Source: an uncultured Spirochaetia bacterium (GTDB lineage: Bacteria; Spirochaetota; CALGPD01). Taken from it: a DNA stretch of 6,270 bases. The DNA lies in the NCBI GenBank assembly GCA_937960625.1, contig CALGPD010000161.1:1-6270 (forward strand), read 5' to 3'. This document shows positions 1 through 6,270 of this stretch, piece after piece (position 1 is the stretch's first letter; the number at the start of each line of letters is the position of its first letter). Below the pieces are notes generated by a model that saw only the letters and a program-made list of their open reading frames with translations, did no database searches and was not told where the DNA came from. Both the position numbers and the translations under genes were made by a program.

Positions 1-304
1 ACGTAATATATTGTCCCGGGTTTTCTCCCCATGTTTTGGTAAGTTTTATTTTTTCGTCATTTTTGCTTATGTTCAATTCAACGTGAATAGTATTTTCATC
101 AGGAATAGGGAAATAATCAGCAATTTTTTTTGTTTGATTGTTATTTAGTTTTGTATTTTCGGTTAACGCTGTTTTCAATGCATTAAAAATTGTTGTTTTT
201 CCGGATTCGTTCGGGCCTAAAATTATATTTAAACCGGGTTTAAACTGGAGTTTAAAATTATTCAATGCTGCGAAATTCTTTATATATATATCAGTAATTA
301 TCAC
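1..304 (-). CDS. SbcC/Rad50/YhaN-like ATPase, N-terminal part (runs off left edge)
   Basis: Only the first 101 residues are present; the rest lies beyond the left edge. The protein starts with a short strand (residues 2-11, IITDIYIKNF), then FKPGLNIILGPNESGKTT, with a Walker A P-loop at about residues 30-38 (GPNESGKTT). This is the typical opening of SMC-like AAA ATPases that partner Mre11-type nucleases: SbcC, Rad50 and YhaN. The family uses ATP to open and close a long coiled-coil clamp that feeds DNA ends to the nuclease. The GTG at 302-304 is chosen because an in-frame TAA lies just upstream at 308-310 and an AGAGG site sits six bases before the GTG. The start lies inside the end of the nuclease gene (14-base overlap), so translation is probably coupled. 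Glu in place of the usual Gly in GPNxxGK is more like YhaN-type than classical SbcC proteins; that is inference. The coiled coil, zinc hook, signature motif and Walker B are not visible, so the exact subfamily is open. Confidence 0.85.
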   Translation of the reverse strand, partial: MIITDIYIKNFAALNNFKLQFKPGLNIILGPNESGKTTIFNALKTALTENTKLNNNQTKKIADYFPIPDENTIHVELNISKNDEKIKLTKTWGENPGQYIT

Positions 305-1403
305 GTTTTACCTCTTGAATTAAATCAAAAGCGATTTGTAGTGCTTCATTATTCCCGGTATTTTCAAGTTCCATGAGTATTTTATATGGAAGTGAGTCTT
401 TTGTGAATTCATCGTGGATTCTTTGTTCGGAAATTTGTTTATTTAAATCGTTATCAATAAAATCCAGAAAAGTAACATTTTCGTTTATTTTTTTCTCTAT
501 TTCAAATTTTAAGTCATAATCTTTTTCCGTTAGAGAACCTGATAGGTTTAACCGTAAAAACGCGTTGTTATATTCTTTTTTGGTATATTCTTGTTCAATT
601 GATTTTATATCATTTGAATTGTATATATCCGCGTGGTCTTTTTTTAGAAAATAATACTTTCCGGTTTGAATTATTTCTGATTTTATGTTTTTATTTTTAT
701 CAATCTCGATTATCCTTGCTGTGCCTTTATGTTTGCAGTCAAAACCATCTGGTTCCGGAGTTCCGGCAAAATAATACCTGCTTTGCTCGTTGTTTTCAGG
801 ATATGGAATATGTGTATGGCCTAACAACCACACATCAATAAACGCTGAATCCAATTCTTTAATTTTCATTGGAAAATATTCACCCTTCATATCCGGTGAA
901 ACGTTTTCAAGGCTTCCATGAGCAATGCCGACGTGAATTGCATTATTATCATATTCTTGAATGTTTTTAATCCAGTCAAGGTTATTGTTAGAAGACTTCT
1001 TGCTTGTGCAGTGCGCGGGATAAAAATTAATCATACCGAAATTATAGATTTTATTGGTTTTTAACAGAACGGTATTTGAGTTTATCATATCCTCAAACCA
1101 CATCCAAAGTTGTTTTGGGTTATCAGTTGTGTAAAAATCATGATTGCCGGGTAATACTAAAACTGCCTCTCCTGAAAAATTATTTAATGAATTTACCACC
1201 CGGCTTACTTCGGTTTTCGTTACGGTGAGTGTGTTAAATAAATCGCCCGCGACAACGAAAAAACCGCAATCATTATCATTCGCTGTAGAAATGAGTTTAT
1301 CAAGTGTTTCAAATCTGGCATTATATAACAAGTTTTCATTGTCAAGATTTAAAAGCTTTTGGCCAATGTGTAAATCTGATGTGTGAAATATTTTGATTTT
1401 CAT
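291..1403 (-). CDS. sbcD: SbcD/Mre11-type DNA repair exonuclease subunit
   Basis: A 370-residue calcineurin-like metallophosphoesterase. All five nuclease motifs are visible: DLH at residues 10-12, GD at 53-54, GNHD at 86-89, a lone His at 162 (IAHGS), and GHTH at 195-198. These are the two-metal (Mn) ligands of Mre11/SbcD enzymes, so the catalytic site looks intact. Residues from about 270 to 370 would form the C-terminal DNA-binding cap, which is poorly conserved in the family. Its length is slightly below the roughly 400 residues usual for SbcD or YhaO. With its ATPase partner, whose start overlaps its last 14 bases, it should process double-strand ends and hairpins in the cytoplasm. The frame is open ten codons further up to an ATG at 1433. 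I prefer the ATG at 1403 because MKIKIFHTSDLHIG is the usual family start and the extra residues are only a hydrophobic stretch. Neither ATG has a clear Shine-Dalgarno site. A YhaO-like identity cannot be excluded. Confidence 0.9.
   Translation of the reverse strand: MKIKIFHTSDLHIGQKLLNLDNENLLYNARFETLDKLISTANDNDCGFFVVAGDLFNTLTVTKTEVSRVVNSLNNFSGEAVLVLPGNHDFYTTDNPKQLWMWFEDMINSNTVLLKTNKIYNFGMINFYPAHCTSKKSSNNNLDWIKNIQEYDNNAIHVGIAHGSLENVSPDMKGEYFPMKIKELDSAFIDVWLLGHTHIPYPENNEQSRYYFAGTPEPDGFDCKHKGTARIIEIDKNKNIKSEIIQTGKYYFLKKDHADIYNSNDIKSIEQEYTKKEYNNAFLRLNLSGSLTEKDYDLKFEIEKKINENVTFLDFIDNDLNKQISEQRIHDEFTKDSLPYKILMELENTGNNEALQIAFDLIQEVKRDNY
311..315 (-). promoter_or_regulatory. Ribosome binding site deciding the GTG start of the ATPase gene
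   Basis: Read on the minus strand this is AGAGG, followed by TAAAAC and then the GTG codon at 304-302, a spacing of six bases. It lies inside the last codons of the nuclease gene. It supports GTG as the real start, since no other start codon lies between it and the upstream in-frame TAA. Confidence 0.6.
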
Positions 1404-1538
1404 CAAACTAAAGATAATAAAAATCAAGTACATAAAATGAATATTCTTAAAATAAAAAATAAAAATTTATAAAGGTTTTTAGTGACTATTAGTATTTGGC
1501 AGTGTTACAATAATTATATACAACTAAGGAGATAAACC
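1404..1538. promoter_or_regulatory. Divergent intergenic region with promoter candidate for the thioredoxin-like gene
   Basis: This 135-base AT-rich gap separates the minus-strand repair operon from the plus-strand thioredoxin-like gene, so promoters for both should lie here. On the plus strand there is an extended -10 candidate, TGT followed by TACAAT (1503-1511; five of six matches to TATAAT). A weak -35-like GTGACT lies at 1482-1487, 18 bases upstream. Transcription would begin near 1518, about 20 bases before the ATG. On the minus strand a perfect TATAAT (1513-1518) lacks a recognisable -35, so the promoter of the repair operon remains uncertain. No operator-like palindrome was found. Confidence 0.45.
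1526..1531 (+). promoter_or_regulatory. Strong Shine-Dalgarno site of the thioredoxin-like gene
   Basis: AAGGAG followed by seven bases and then the ATG at 1539. It is the best ribosome binding site in the window and fixes this start. It contrasts with the weak or absent sites in front of the nuclease and PAS genes. Confidence 0.75.
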
Positions 1539-2426
1539 ATGTTAAAAAAAGTAAGTATAATATTAATAATTATCTTAATATTTTCTTTCAGCGTTTTCGC
1601 TCAAAACGTTGGAGATCAAGCGCCGGATTTTAATGTTAGGGATTGGAACGGAAATTCCCAATCTTTAGCTAAGTATAGAGGAAAAGTTATTTTACTAAAA
1701 TTTTGGGCATCTTGGTGCGGTCCATGCCGAGCAAGCTTTAAGTCTAAAACTCAATATTATTATAATAAATACGGAAATAACGGACTTATAATATTTGCTA
1801 TAGGGTTGGGCGGAAAATCCAGCGATAAAAGATTTCTTGAAAACAATAATTATCAAACACATGTAAATGTTGATGGAAAACAATATAGCCGCCAAATCCG
1901 CAGCAAATATCACTTCAGGGGCATTCCATTTGAAGTACTTATTTCAAAAACCGGGCAGATTTTATGGAAAGGCCATCCTTATAGATTAAGTGATACTTTA
2001 GTTAAACAAGCTCTCGCAGGGACTGCTACCGTTAAAGTTGAAAAACGCGATGCTGTAAAAGATTTTAAATATGTATTAACAGCGTTCAAAGACATTATAA
2101 AACCTTCAATGCGCACCGGATACTTTAAAGGAGAATTAAGATCTTCTTTGTTGGCGGAAATTAATAAAGCTTCTTCATTACGTGATTTTAAAAGTTTGCT
2201 TGTTAATTTTTCTTTTTATATTAAAGGTGATGGATATAAATCAAGCTGGAAAAGGTATAATCCTTCCTGGCAGCAAAAAGTAAGAAATGCCGATAATGCA
2301 GGTAAATTAATTTCCTGTTTTCGAGAATTATTATTCAAAGGCCTTTCTTATAGAGTGGTTGCGGACAGAACTGTTTGGCGCAGACATAATAGAAAAGTGT
2401 TAAAAATATTAAGACATTTTAGATAA
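1539..2426 (+). CDS. Secreted TlpA/thioredoxin-like protein with unknown basic C-terminal extension
   Basis: A 295-residue exported protein. Residues 1-21 form a Sec signal peptide: MLKK, a hydrophobic Ile/Leu core, and likely cleavage after SVFA. No lipobox Cys is seen, so a soluble periplasmic protein is expected. Residues 22-147 are a redoxin/TlpA-like thioredoxin fold: the AhpC/TSA-type opening VGDQAPDF (24-31), the active site WCGPC at 59-63, and the cis-proline in RGIPFEVL (Pro 130) before the strand and turn ending in G-x-I-x-W-K-G. Such proteins reduce or exchange disulfides, for example in cytochrome c maturation or envelope redox repair; the substrate here is unknown. Residues 148-295 match no family I recognise. 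They are rich in Lys and Arg (33 against 12 acidic residues), contain several aromatics, and have a single Cys at 260. Typical TlpA/ResA proteins end soon after the fold, so this is an added domain. The gene has its own promoter candidate and terminator and appears monocistronic. Confidence 0.9.
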   Translation: MLKKVSIILIIILIFSFSVFAQNVGDQAPDFNVRDWNGNSQSLAKYRGKVILLKFWASWCGPCRASFKSKTQYYYNKYGNNGLIIFAIGLGGKSSDKRFLENNNYQTHVNVDGKQYSRQIRSKYHFRGIPFEVLISKTGQILWKGHPYRLSDTLVKQALAGTATVKVEKRDAVKDFKYVLTAFKDIIKPSMRTGYFKGELRSSLLAEINKASSLRDFKSLLVNFSFYIKGDGYKSSWKRYNPSWQQKVRNADNAGKLISCFRELLFKGLSYRVVADRTVWRRHNRKVLKILRHFR

Positions 2427-2434
2427 TTTGATTT

Positions 2435-2468
2435 AAGCCGGATTAAAAAATCCGGCTTTATGTTTTTT
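2435..2468 (+). terminator. Rho-independent terminator of the thioredoxin-like gene
   Basis: A perfect 10-base-pair stem (AAGCCGGATT at 2435-2444 against AATCCGGCTT at 2449-2458) closes an AAAA loop and is followed by TATG and six T residues (2463-2468). It begins nine bases after the stop codon. The GC-rich core stands out in an otherwise AT-rich gap. The stem is symmetric, but the T tract is on the plus-strand side, and the downstream gene also points right, so it acts on the plus strand. Confidence 0.9.
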
Positions 2469-2674
2469 CATTCATATTTTTATATTTCCTACTTTAGTAA
2501 AACATTTTAGTTAATAGTTTATAAAATTTTCATAAATGCGGAATATATGATTTGAGTTTATGGAAATTATTATTTTAAATTTTGTTATAAAATACAGATA
2601 TAAATAAAATAATCATTTACTTAAAATAATAAATTTGATAAAATTAAATTTACCTTTAACAAAGTTTAATATGT
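2469..2674 (+). promoter_or_regulatory. AT-rich intergenic leader of the PAS gene with possible promoter
   Basis: This stretch of about 206 bases has no convincing reading frame, tRNA or stable GC-containing hairpin. The best promoter-like site is an extended -10, TGT followed by TATAAA (2583-2591), resembling the TGTTACAAT site before the thioredoxin-like gene. There is no good -35 at the right distance; TTGAGT at 2552-2557 is too far away. If real, it would leave a leader of about 75 bases. In sequence this AT-rich, chance matches are common, so support is weak. Confidence 0.3.
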
Positions 2675-5600
2675 ATGAAGCAAGACAGTTTTTATAAAAA
2701 TATTTTAAATCAATCTGACATTTTAATATTTATATTAAATGAAAAATTTGAATTAGTATTTATTAATAAATTTACAAAAGAATATTTATTAAAATTCGGT
2801 TTAGGCCTTGAAAAAGGTTTTAAAGAATTTCTCCATGCCTCAAATTATACGTTGCGTGATTTAAAAGATTTTCTTAATAACATTCTCCCGGATGCTGAAT
2901 CAGAGAATAGAATAATTACGGTTTTGGAAAGCCTTGAAACAGGAAAGATAAAAATCGAATGGCGGGTATCCTCATTAAAAGATAAAAATAAGGTTTTATA
3001 TACTTTTACCGGTAAGAAATCCTTAGTCTCAGAAGGTATTGAAAAAAATATCAAAAAAGAATGCTTTGCAAAATTATTAAATTATACGTTTGATGCCATA
3101 GTCGTAATAACCCCTGATTTAAAAATAAAATATGGAAATTCTAAATATACGGAAATAGTTTCGACGTTTGGAATTAATGAAGATTATATCGGCAAAAAAA
3201 TTGATGAAGTTTTTCCAAAGTTTAATAAAGAAAACATTATAGATTTTAAAATCGTTTTTAAATCGGGCAATCCCGTTGTAACAAACGAACAATTTAACTT
3301 TAATAATGAAATACTTCATTATGAGATTTCTAAAATTCCGGTATTTGATAAAAATAAAGTGGTTGCGGAAGTAGTCGTTGTATTTAAAGATATTACACGG
3401 CAAAAACAGGCTTTTTTTTCGTATACAAAATTGATTACAGCTGTTGAACAAAGCCCGTTTATAACTGTTATCACAGATAAAAATGGCGTTATTGAATATG
3501 TTAATCCACAATTTATAAAGACAACGGGATATAAGTTTGATGAGGTTGTTGGAAAAAAACCAAACATATTTTCTTCAAAAAGCCATGATTCCAGTTATTT
3601 TAAAAAACTCTGGAATAATATCAGTTCTGGAAAAGTATGGCATGGGGAGTTTATTAACAGGAAAAAAGACGGAACTTTATATAGGGAAAAAGCGTCAATA
3701 TCTTCAACATATGATGGTTTCGGCAAAATTGTTAATTATGTAAAGGTGTCTGAGATAGTTACGGATGAAAAAGAAATTGAAATTGACTTGCAGGTTAGCG
3801 AGATGCGATTTAAAAGTATTTTTGAAAACTCACTTACCGGAATATTTTATATAAATTTAAATGGTGAGATTCTTGAAGCCAACCCTAAAGCCGTTGAGAT
3901 ATTAGGTTCCCCCTCGGCAGAAGCGACTAAAAGCATTAATGTATTTACATTTAAACCTGTAAGCGAAATAGGTTTTGCTCAAGCTGTTAGAGAATGTATA
4001 AATAAGAAGAAAACAATAATGAGAGAAACTGCATATAAAAGTAAGTGGGGAAAACCAATATATGCACTTTATTATTGCAACCCTATCATACGCAATGGAG
4101 AAGTACATGGAGTTCTTGCAAACCTTGATGATATAACCGAACAGAGGATTGCTCAATTATCATTAAAAGAGAGTGAAGAAAGGTTTAAAAAATTAGCTGA
4201 GCTTACTTTTGAAGGAATACTTATACATAAAGATGTAATTATTCAAGATGTTAATGTTTCTCTTTGTAAAATGTCGGGATATACTCATGATGAACTTATC
4301 GGTAAAAACGGGCTGAAATTACTCGTCTGTAAAAAATATCATGTTGAAATGAAAAAGCGTTTAACGAATAACATAACTGAACCTATCGAGGTCGAGGCAA
4401 TAAGAAAAGACGGCACAGTTTTTCCCGTTGAAATTGAAACAAGAAATATTAAATGGAACGGGGATGATTTACGCGTTATTGCTATTCGAGACATAGCCAG
4501 ACGTAAAAAAATAGAAGAAAAATTAATTGAAAATGAAAAATATTTGAACGACATATTAAATTCTTTTAGTGACGGTATTTATGTTATTTCCAGTGATTAT
4601 AAAATTCAGTATATAAATAAAGCAATGATAGATAAAATCGGTTATGATGCAACGGGTGAGACGTGTTATAAAGCTCTATATAAGAATAATAATAAATGTG
4701 AGTGGTGTATTTATGAACTACTGGATAATAAAACTCCAAGTATTTCTTATGATATGTATCTTGAAGATGTTGATGAGCATAAAAATGTTAGAAATTTTCT
4801 CCTTGAGAACGATTCAAAGTTGACAATATATTACGATATAACTCAAAGAAAAAAAGCGGAAATTGAACTTAAAGAAAGCCGTGAGAGATTTGAATTGTCG
4901 GTGAACGGAAGCAATGACGGAATCTGGGATTGGAATATTTTGACAAATGAACTGTATGTTTCTCCAAAGTGGAAATCTCAAATCGGATATAAAGATGGCG
5001 AGCTTGAAAATGAGTTTTCAAGCTTAACAAACAACCTCCATCCGGAAGATAACCCTAGGGTTTTGGATTATATTAATAAATATTTAAAAAATGAAATAAA
5101 AGAGTTCAATATAGAATATCGTTTACAGCATAAAAGCGGAAATTATATCTGGATAAATACAAGAGGTGAAGCATTACGTGATAAAAACGGTGTGCCGTAC
5201 AGAATGGCAGGTTCTCATACAGATATTACAAAGCGTAAACTTGAAGAAATACAATTAATGGAAAGTGAGGAGAGGTTTAAAAAACTTTCCGACCTTACTT
5301 TTGAAGGCATTATACTACATAATAACGGGATTTTAATCGATGCAAACGCGTCATTTTGCAGGATGAGCGGTTATAAATTAGATGAAATTGTGGGTTTAAA
5401 TGTTATTGATTTAATTGTTGTAAAAGATTTCTTAAATATGGTTTATGACAATATTACAAAAAAATACACTTCGTCTTATGAAATTGAAATAAAAACGAAA
5501 CACGGAAATATAATTCCTATTGAGATTGAAGCCCTGGAAATGATGTGGAAAGGCGAAAAAATAAGGGTTGCGGCTTTACGGGATTTAACCGAAAGAAAAA

Positions 5601-6270
5601 AAGCGCAAAGTGCTATAAAAGAAAGTGAAGAGAGGTTTAAAAAACTTTCAGAACTTACTTTTGAGGGAATTTTATTCCATAACAACGGAATACTCATAGA
5701 CGCAAATGCATCATACTGTAGGATTACAGGTTATTCTCTTGATGAAATAATAGGAAAGGACGTTGTTGAACTAATGGTTTTAGAAAAATATCGTCCCATT
5801 ATCATGGAGAAAATTCTGCAAGAACACGCTGAAGCGTATGAGGTTGAAATCAGAAAGAAAAACGGAGAAATTATACCCGTTGAACTTGAAGCAAAAGACA
5901 TAGTCTTAAAAGGGGGGAAAATACGTGTAGGCGCTGTCAGGGATTTAACCGAAAGGAAGAAGGCCCAGCTCGCGTTAATCCAGAGTGAAATAAATTTAAT
6001 CCGTGCGCAGAGAATCGCGGGCATGGGTTCTTGGATATATTTTTCAAATAAAGATGTTTTTGAATGGTCAAAAGAAATGTATCATAAACTTGGGCTGAAC
6101 CCTGATGAATATGATAAGCCTGATTTTGAATTGTATCTTTCAAGAATTAAACCCATGCAGCGTAAAAATATTAAAATCTTGTTTGAAAACCTTTTTATAG
6201 AAAAGCCTTCTTCATTTGAATGGGAATATACAACAGTCCCTATTCATGGTGTTGAGCGATTTATCACAAC
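2675..6270 (+). CDS. Large multi-PAS-domain sensor protein (runs off right edge)
   Basis: One frame stays open for 1198 codons to the window end. The start is the ATG at 2675, because an in-frame TAA lies at 2657-2659 and the next in-frame Met is about 375 codons on; the ribosome binding site is weak. No signal peptide or membrane segment is visible, so a cytoplasmic sensor is likely. Approximate PAS domains: 1 (residues 6-112, degenerate), 2 (133-242), 3 (255-367), 4 (375-490), 5 (499-612), 6 (620-728), 7 (735-857, PAS_3 type with NLHPEDNPRV and a Trp-rich core), 8 (863-974), 9 (983-1094), 10 (from 1103, cut by the edge; opens RAQRIAGMGSW). Most are joined by the usual DIT/DLT-xRKKA linker followed by ESEERF, which forms signalling helices. 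Such arrays bind small ligands or cofactors, or mediate dimerisation, upstream of a histidine kinase or GGDEF domain. No HisKA, HATPase or GGDEF motif lies in the window, so the output is unknown; a hybrid histidine kinase is my guess. Confidence 0.9.
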   Translation, partial: MKQDSFYKNILNQSDILIFILNEKFELVFINKFTKEYLLKFGLGLEKGFKEFLHASNYTLRDLKDFLNNILPDAESENRIITVLESLETGKIKIEWRVSSLKDKNKVLYTFTGKKSLVSEGIEKNIKKECFAKLLNYTFDAIVVITPDLKIKYGNSKYTEIVSTFGINEDYIGKKIDEVFPKFNKENIIDFKIVFKSGNPVVTNEQFNFNNEILHYEISKIPVFDKNKVVAEVVVVFKDITRQKQAFFSYTKLITAVEQSPFITVITDKNGVIEYVNPQFIKTTGYKFDEVVGKKPNIFSSKSHDSSYFKKLWNNISSGKVWHGEFINRKKDGTLYREKASISSTYDGFGKIVNYVKVSEIVTDEKEIEIDLQVSEMRFKSIFENSLTGIFYINLNGEILEANPKAVEILGSPSAEATKSINVFTFKPVSEIGFAQAVRECINKKKTIMRETAYKSKWGKPIYALYYCNPIIRNGEVHGVLANLDDITEQRIAQLSLKESEERFKKLAELTFEGILIHKDVIIQDVNVSLCKMSGYTHDELIGKNGLKLLVCKKYHVEMKKRLTNNITEPIEVEAIRKDGTVFPVEIETRNIKWNGDDLRVIAIRDIARRKKIEEKLIENEKYLNDILNSFSDGIYVISSDYKIQYINKAMIDKIGYDATGETCYKALYKNNNKCEWCIYELLDNKTPSISYDMYLEDVDEHKNVRNFLLENDSKLTIYYDITQRKKAEIELKESRERFELSVNGSNDGIWDWNILTNELYVSPKWKSQIGYKDGELENEFSSLTNNLHPEDNPRVLDYINKYLKNEIKEFNIEYRLQHKSGNYIWINTRGEALRDKNGVPYRMAGSHTDITKRKLEEIQLMESEERFKKLSDLTFEGIILHNNGILIDANASFCRMSGYKLDEIVGLNVIDLIVVKDFLNMVYDNITKKYTSSYEIEIKTKHGNIIPIEIEALEMMWKGEKIRVAALRDLTERKKAQSAIKESEERFKKLSELTFEGILFHNNGILIDANASYCRITGYSLDEIIGKDVVELMVLEKYRPIIMEKILQEHAEAYEVEIRKKNGEIIPVELEAKDIVLKGGKIRVGAVRDLTERKKAQLALIQSEINLIRAQRIAGMGSWIYFSNKDVFEWSKEMYHKLGLNPDEYDKPDFELYLSRIKPMQRKNIKILFENLFIEKPSSFEWEYTTVPIHGVERFIT
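5261..5980 (+). repeat. In-frame tandem duplication of a 120-residue PAS unit (PAS 8 and PAS 9)
   Basis: Two units start at 5261 and 5621, exactly 360 bases (120 codons) apart, each opening with ESEERFKKLS. The first 48 residues are identical at 38 positions, including HNNGILIDANAS. The end of the unit is also conserved (KIRV followed by RDLTERKKAQ), while the middle, about residues 50-75 of each unit, has diverged. At DNA level differences fall largely at third codon positions, so both copies have been under selection for protein. PAS 5 (from 4169) belongs to the same subfamily but is more distant. The following domain, PAS 10, starts in the same register at 5981 but is a different PAS type. 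Confidence 0.85.

Noticed and set aside
138..323. A 61-codon plus-strand frame at the left end
   Set aside because: It lies antisense to the ATPase gene, which has a clear P-loop, and across the overlap with the nuclease. Its protein looks like low-complexity Phe-rich translation.
599..1386. Two 80-codon plus-strand frames (599-841 and 1144-1386)
   Set aside because: Both are antisense to the nuclease gene, whose catalytic motifs prove the minus-strand frame.
1404..1433. Ten-residue N-terminal extension of the nuclease (ATG at 1433)
   Set aside because: It has no Shine-Dalgarno site, and family members start at the equivalent of MKIKIFHTSDLH. The hydrophobic leader would be odd on a cytoplasmic nuclease.
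2571..2594. Inverted repeat TATTTTA / TAAAATA in the gap before the PAS gene
   Set aside because: It is made only of A and T with a 10-base loop, as expected by chance in such AT-rich sequence.
3537..3743. A 68-codon plus-strand frame
   Set aside because: It is the shifted frame inside PAS 3, where the main frame encodes a normal GYKFDEVVGK PAS sequence. No frameshift is needed to explain it.
5261..5980. Blue-light LOV domain, suggested by the Cys in PAS 8 and 9
   Set aside because: The flavin-binding LOV signature GxNCRFLQ is absent, and the Cys sits before the GY turn rather than at the LOV adduct position.
4339..6143. Several minus-strand frames of 68-97 codons opposite the PAS gene that resemble each other
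   Set aside because: Their mutual similarity comes from the repeated PAS units on the other strand, which give similar antisense translations. None has a ribosome binding site or a recognisable domain.
5261..6270. Regular 360-base periodicity considered as a non-coding repeat array or CRISPR
   Set aside because: The repeats are in frame, change largely at synonymous positions, and encode PAS domains. There are no short identical repeats with unique spacers.

Overview
This is an AT-rich, mostly coding window of bacterial type. Evidence for a bacterium: one protein has a Sec-type signal peptide, one gene has a strong Shine-Dalgarno site (AAGGAG), there is a rho-independent terminator, and extended -10 promoter-like sites are visible. 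A periplasmic-type thioredoxin-fold protein beside a very long multi-PAS sensor suggests a Gram-negative-like environmental lineage. No marker gene allows a taxonomic name.

Layout: (1) Positions 1-1403, minus strand, hold a two-gene DNA-repair operon read right to left. The first gene is an SbcD/Mre11-type nuclease (291-1403). It overlaps by 14 bases a GTG-started ATPase of the SbcC/Rad50/YhaN type, of which only the first 101 residues are in the window (1-304). (2) Positions 1404-1538 are the divergent intergenic region, with a good extended -10 promoter candidate for the plus-strand gene. (3) Positions 1539-2426, plus strand, encode a secreted TlpA/thioredoxin-like protein with a WCGPC active site and an unrecognised basic C-terminal extension of about 145 residues. 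A clear hairpin terminator follows at 2435-2468. (4) Positions 2469-2674 are AT-rich and non-coding, with a possible promoter. (5) From 2675 to the right edge a single reading frame of at least 1198 codons stays open. It encodes a soluble protein made of about ten consecutive PAS domains and is cut by the window end before any output domain appears.

The nuclease and ATPase would work together as a DNA-end-processing complex. The thioredoxin-like gene has its own promoter candidate and terminator and looks monocistronic. The PAS protein is presumably the sensory part of a histidine kinase or cyclic-di-GMP enzyme whose catalytic part lies beyond the window. I see no functional link between the three units and no convincing sign of a new defence or mobile system. 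The points most worth a second look are the thioredoxin C-terminal extension, the in-register 360-base PAS duplication, and a cysteine-bearing PAS domain.
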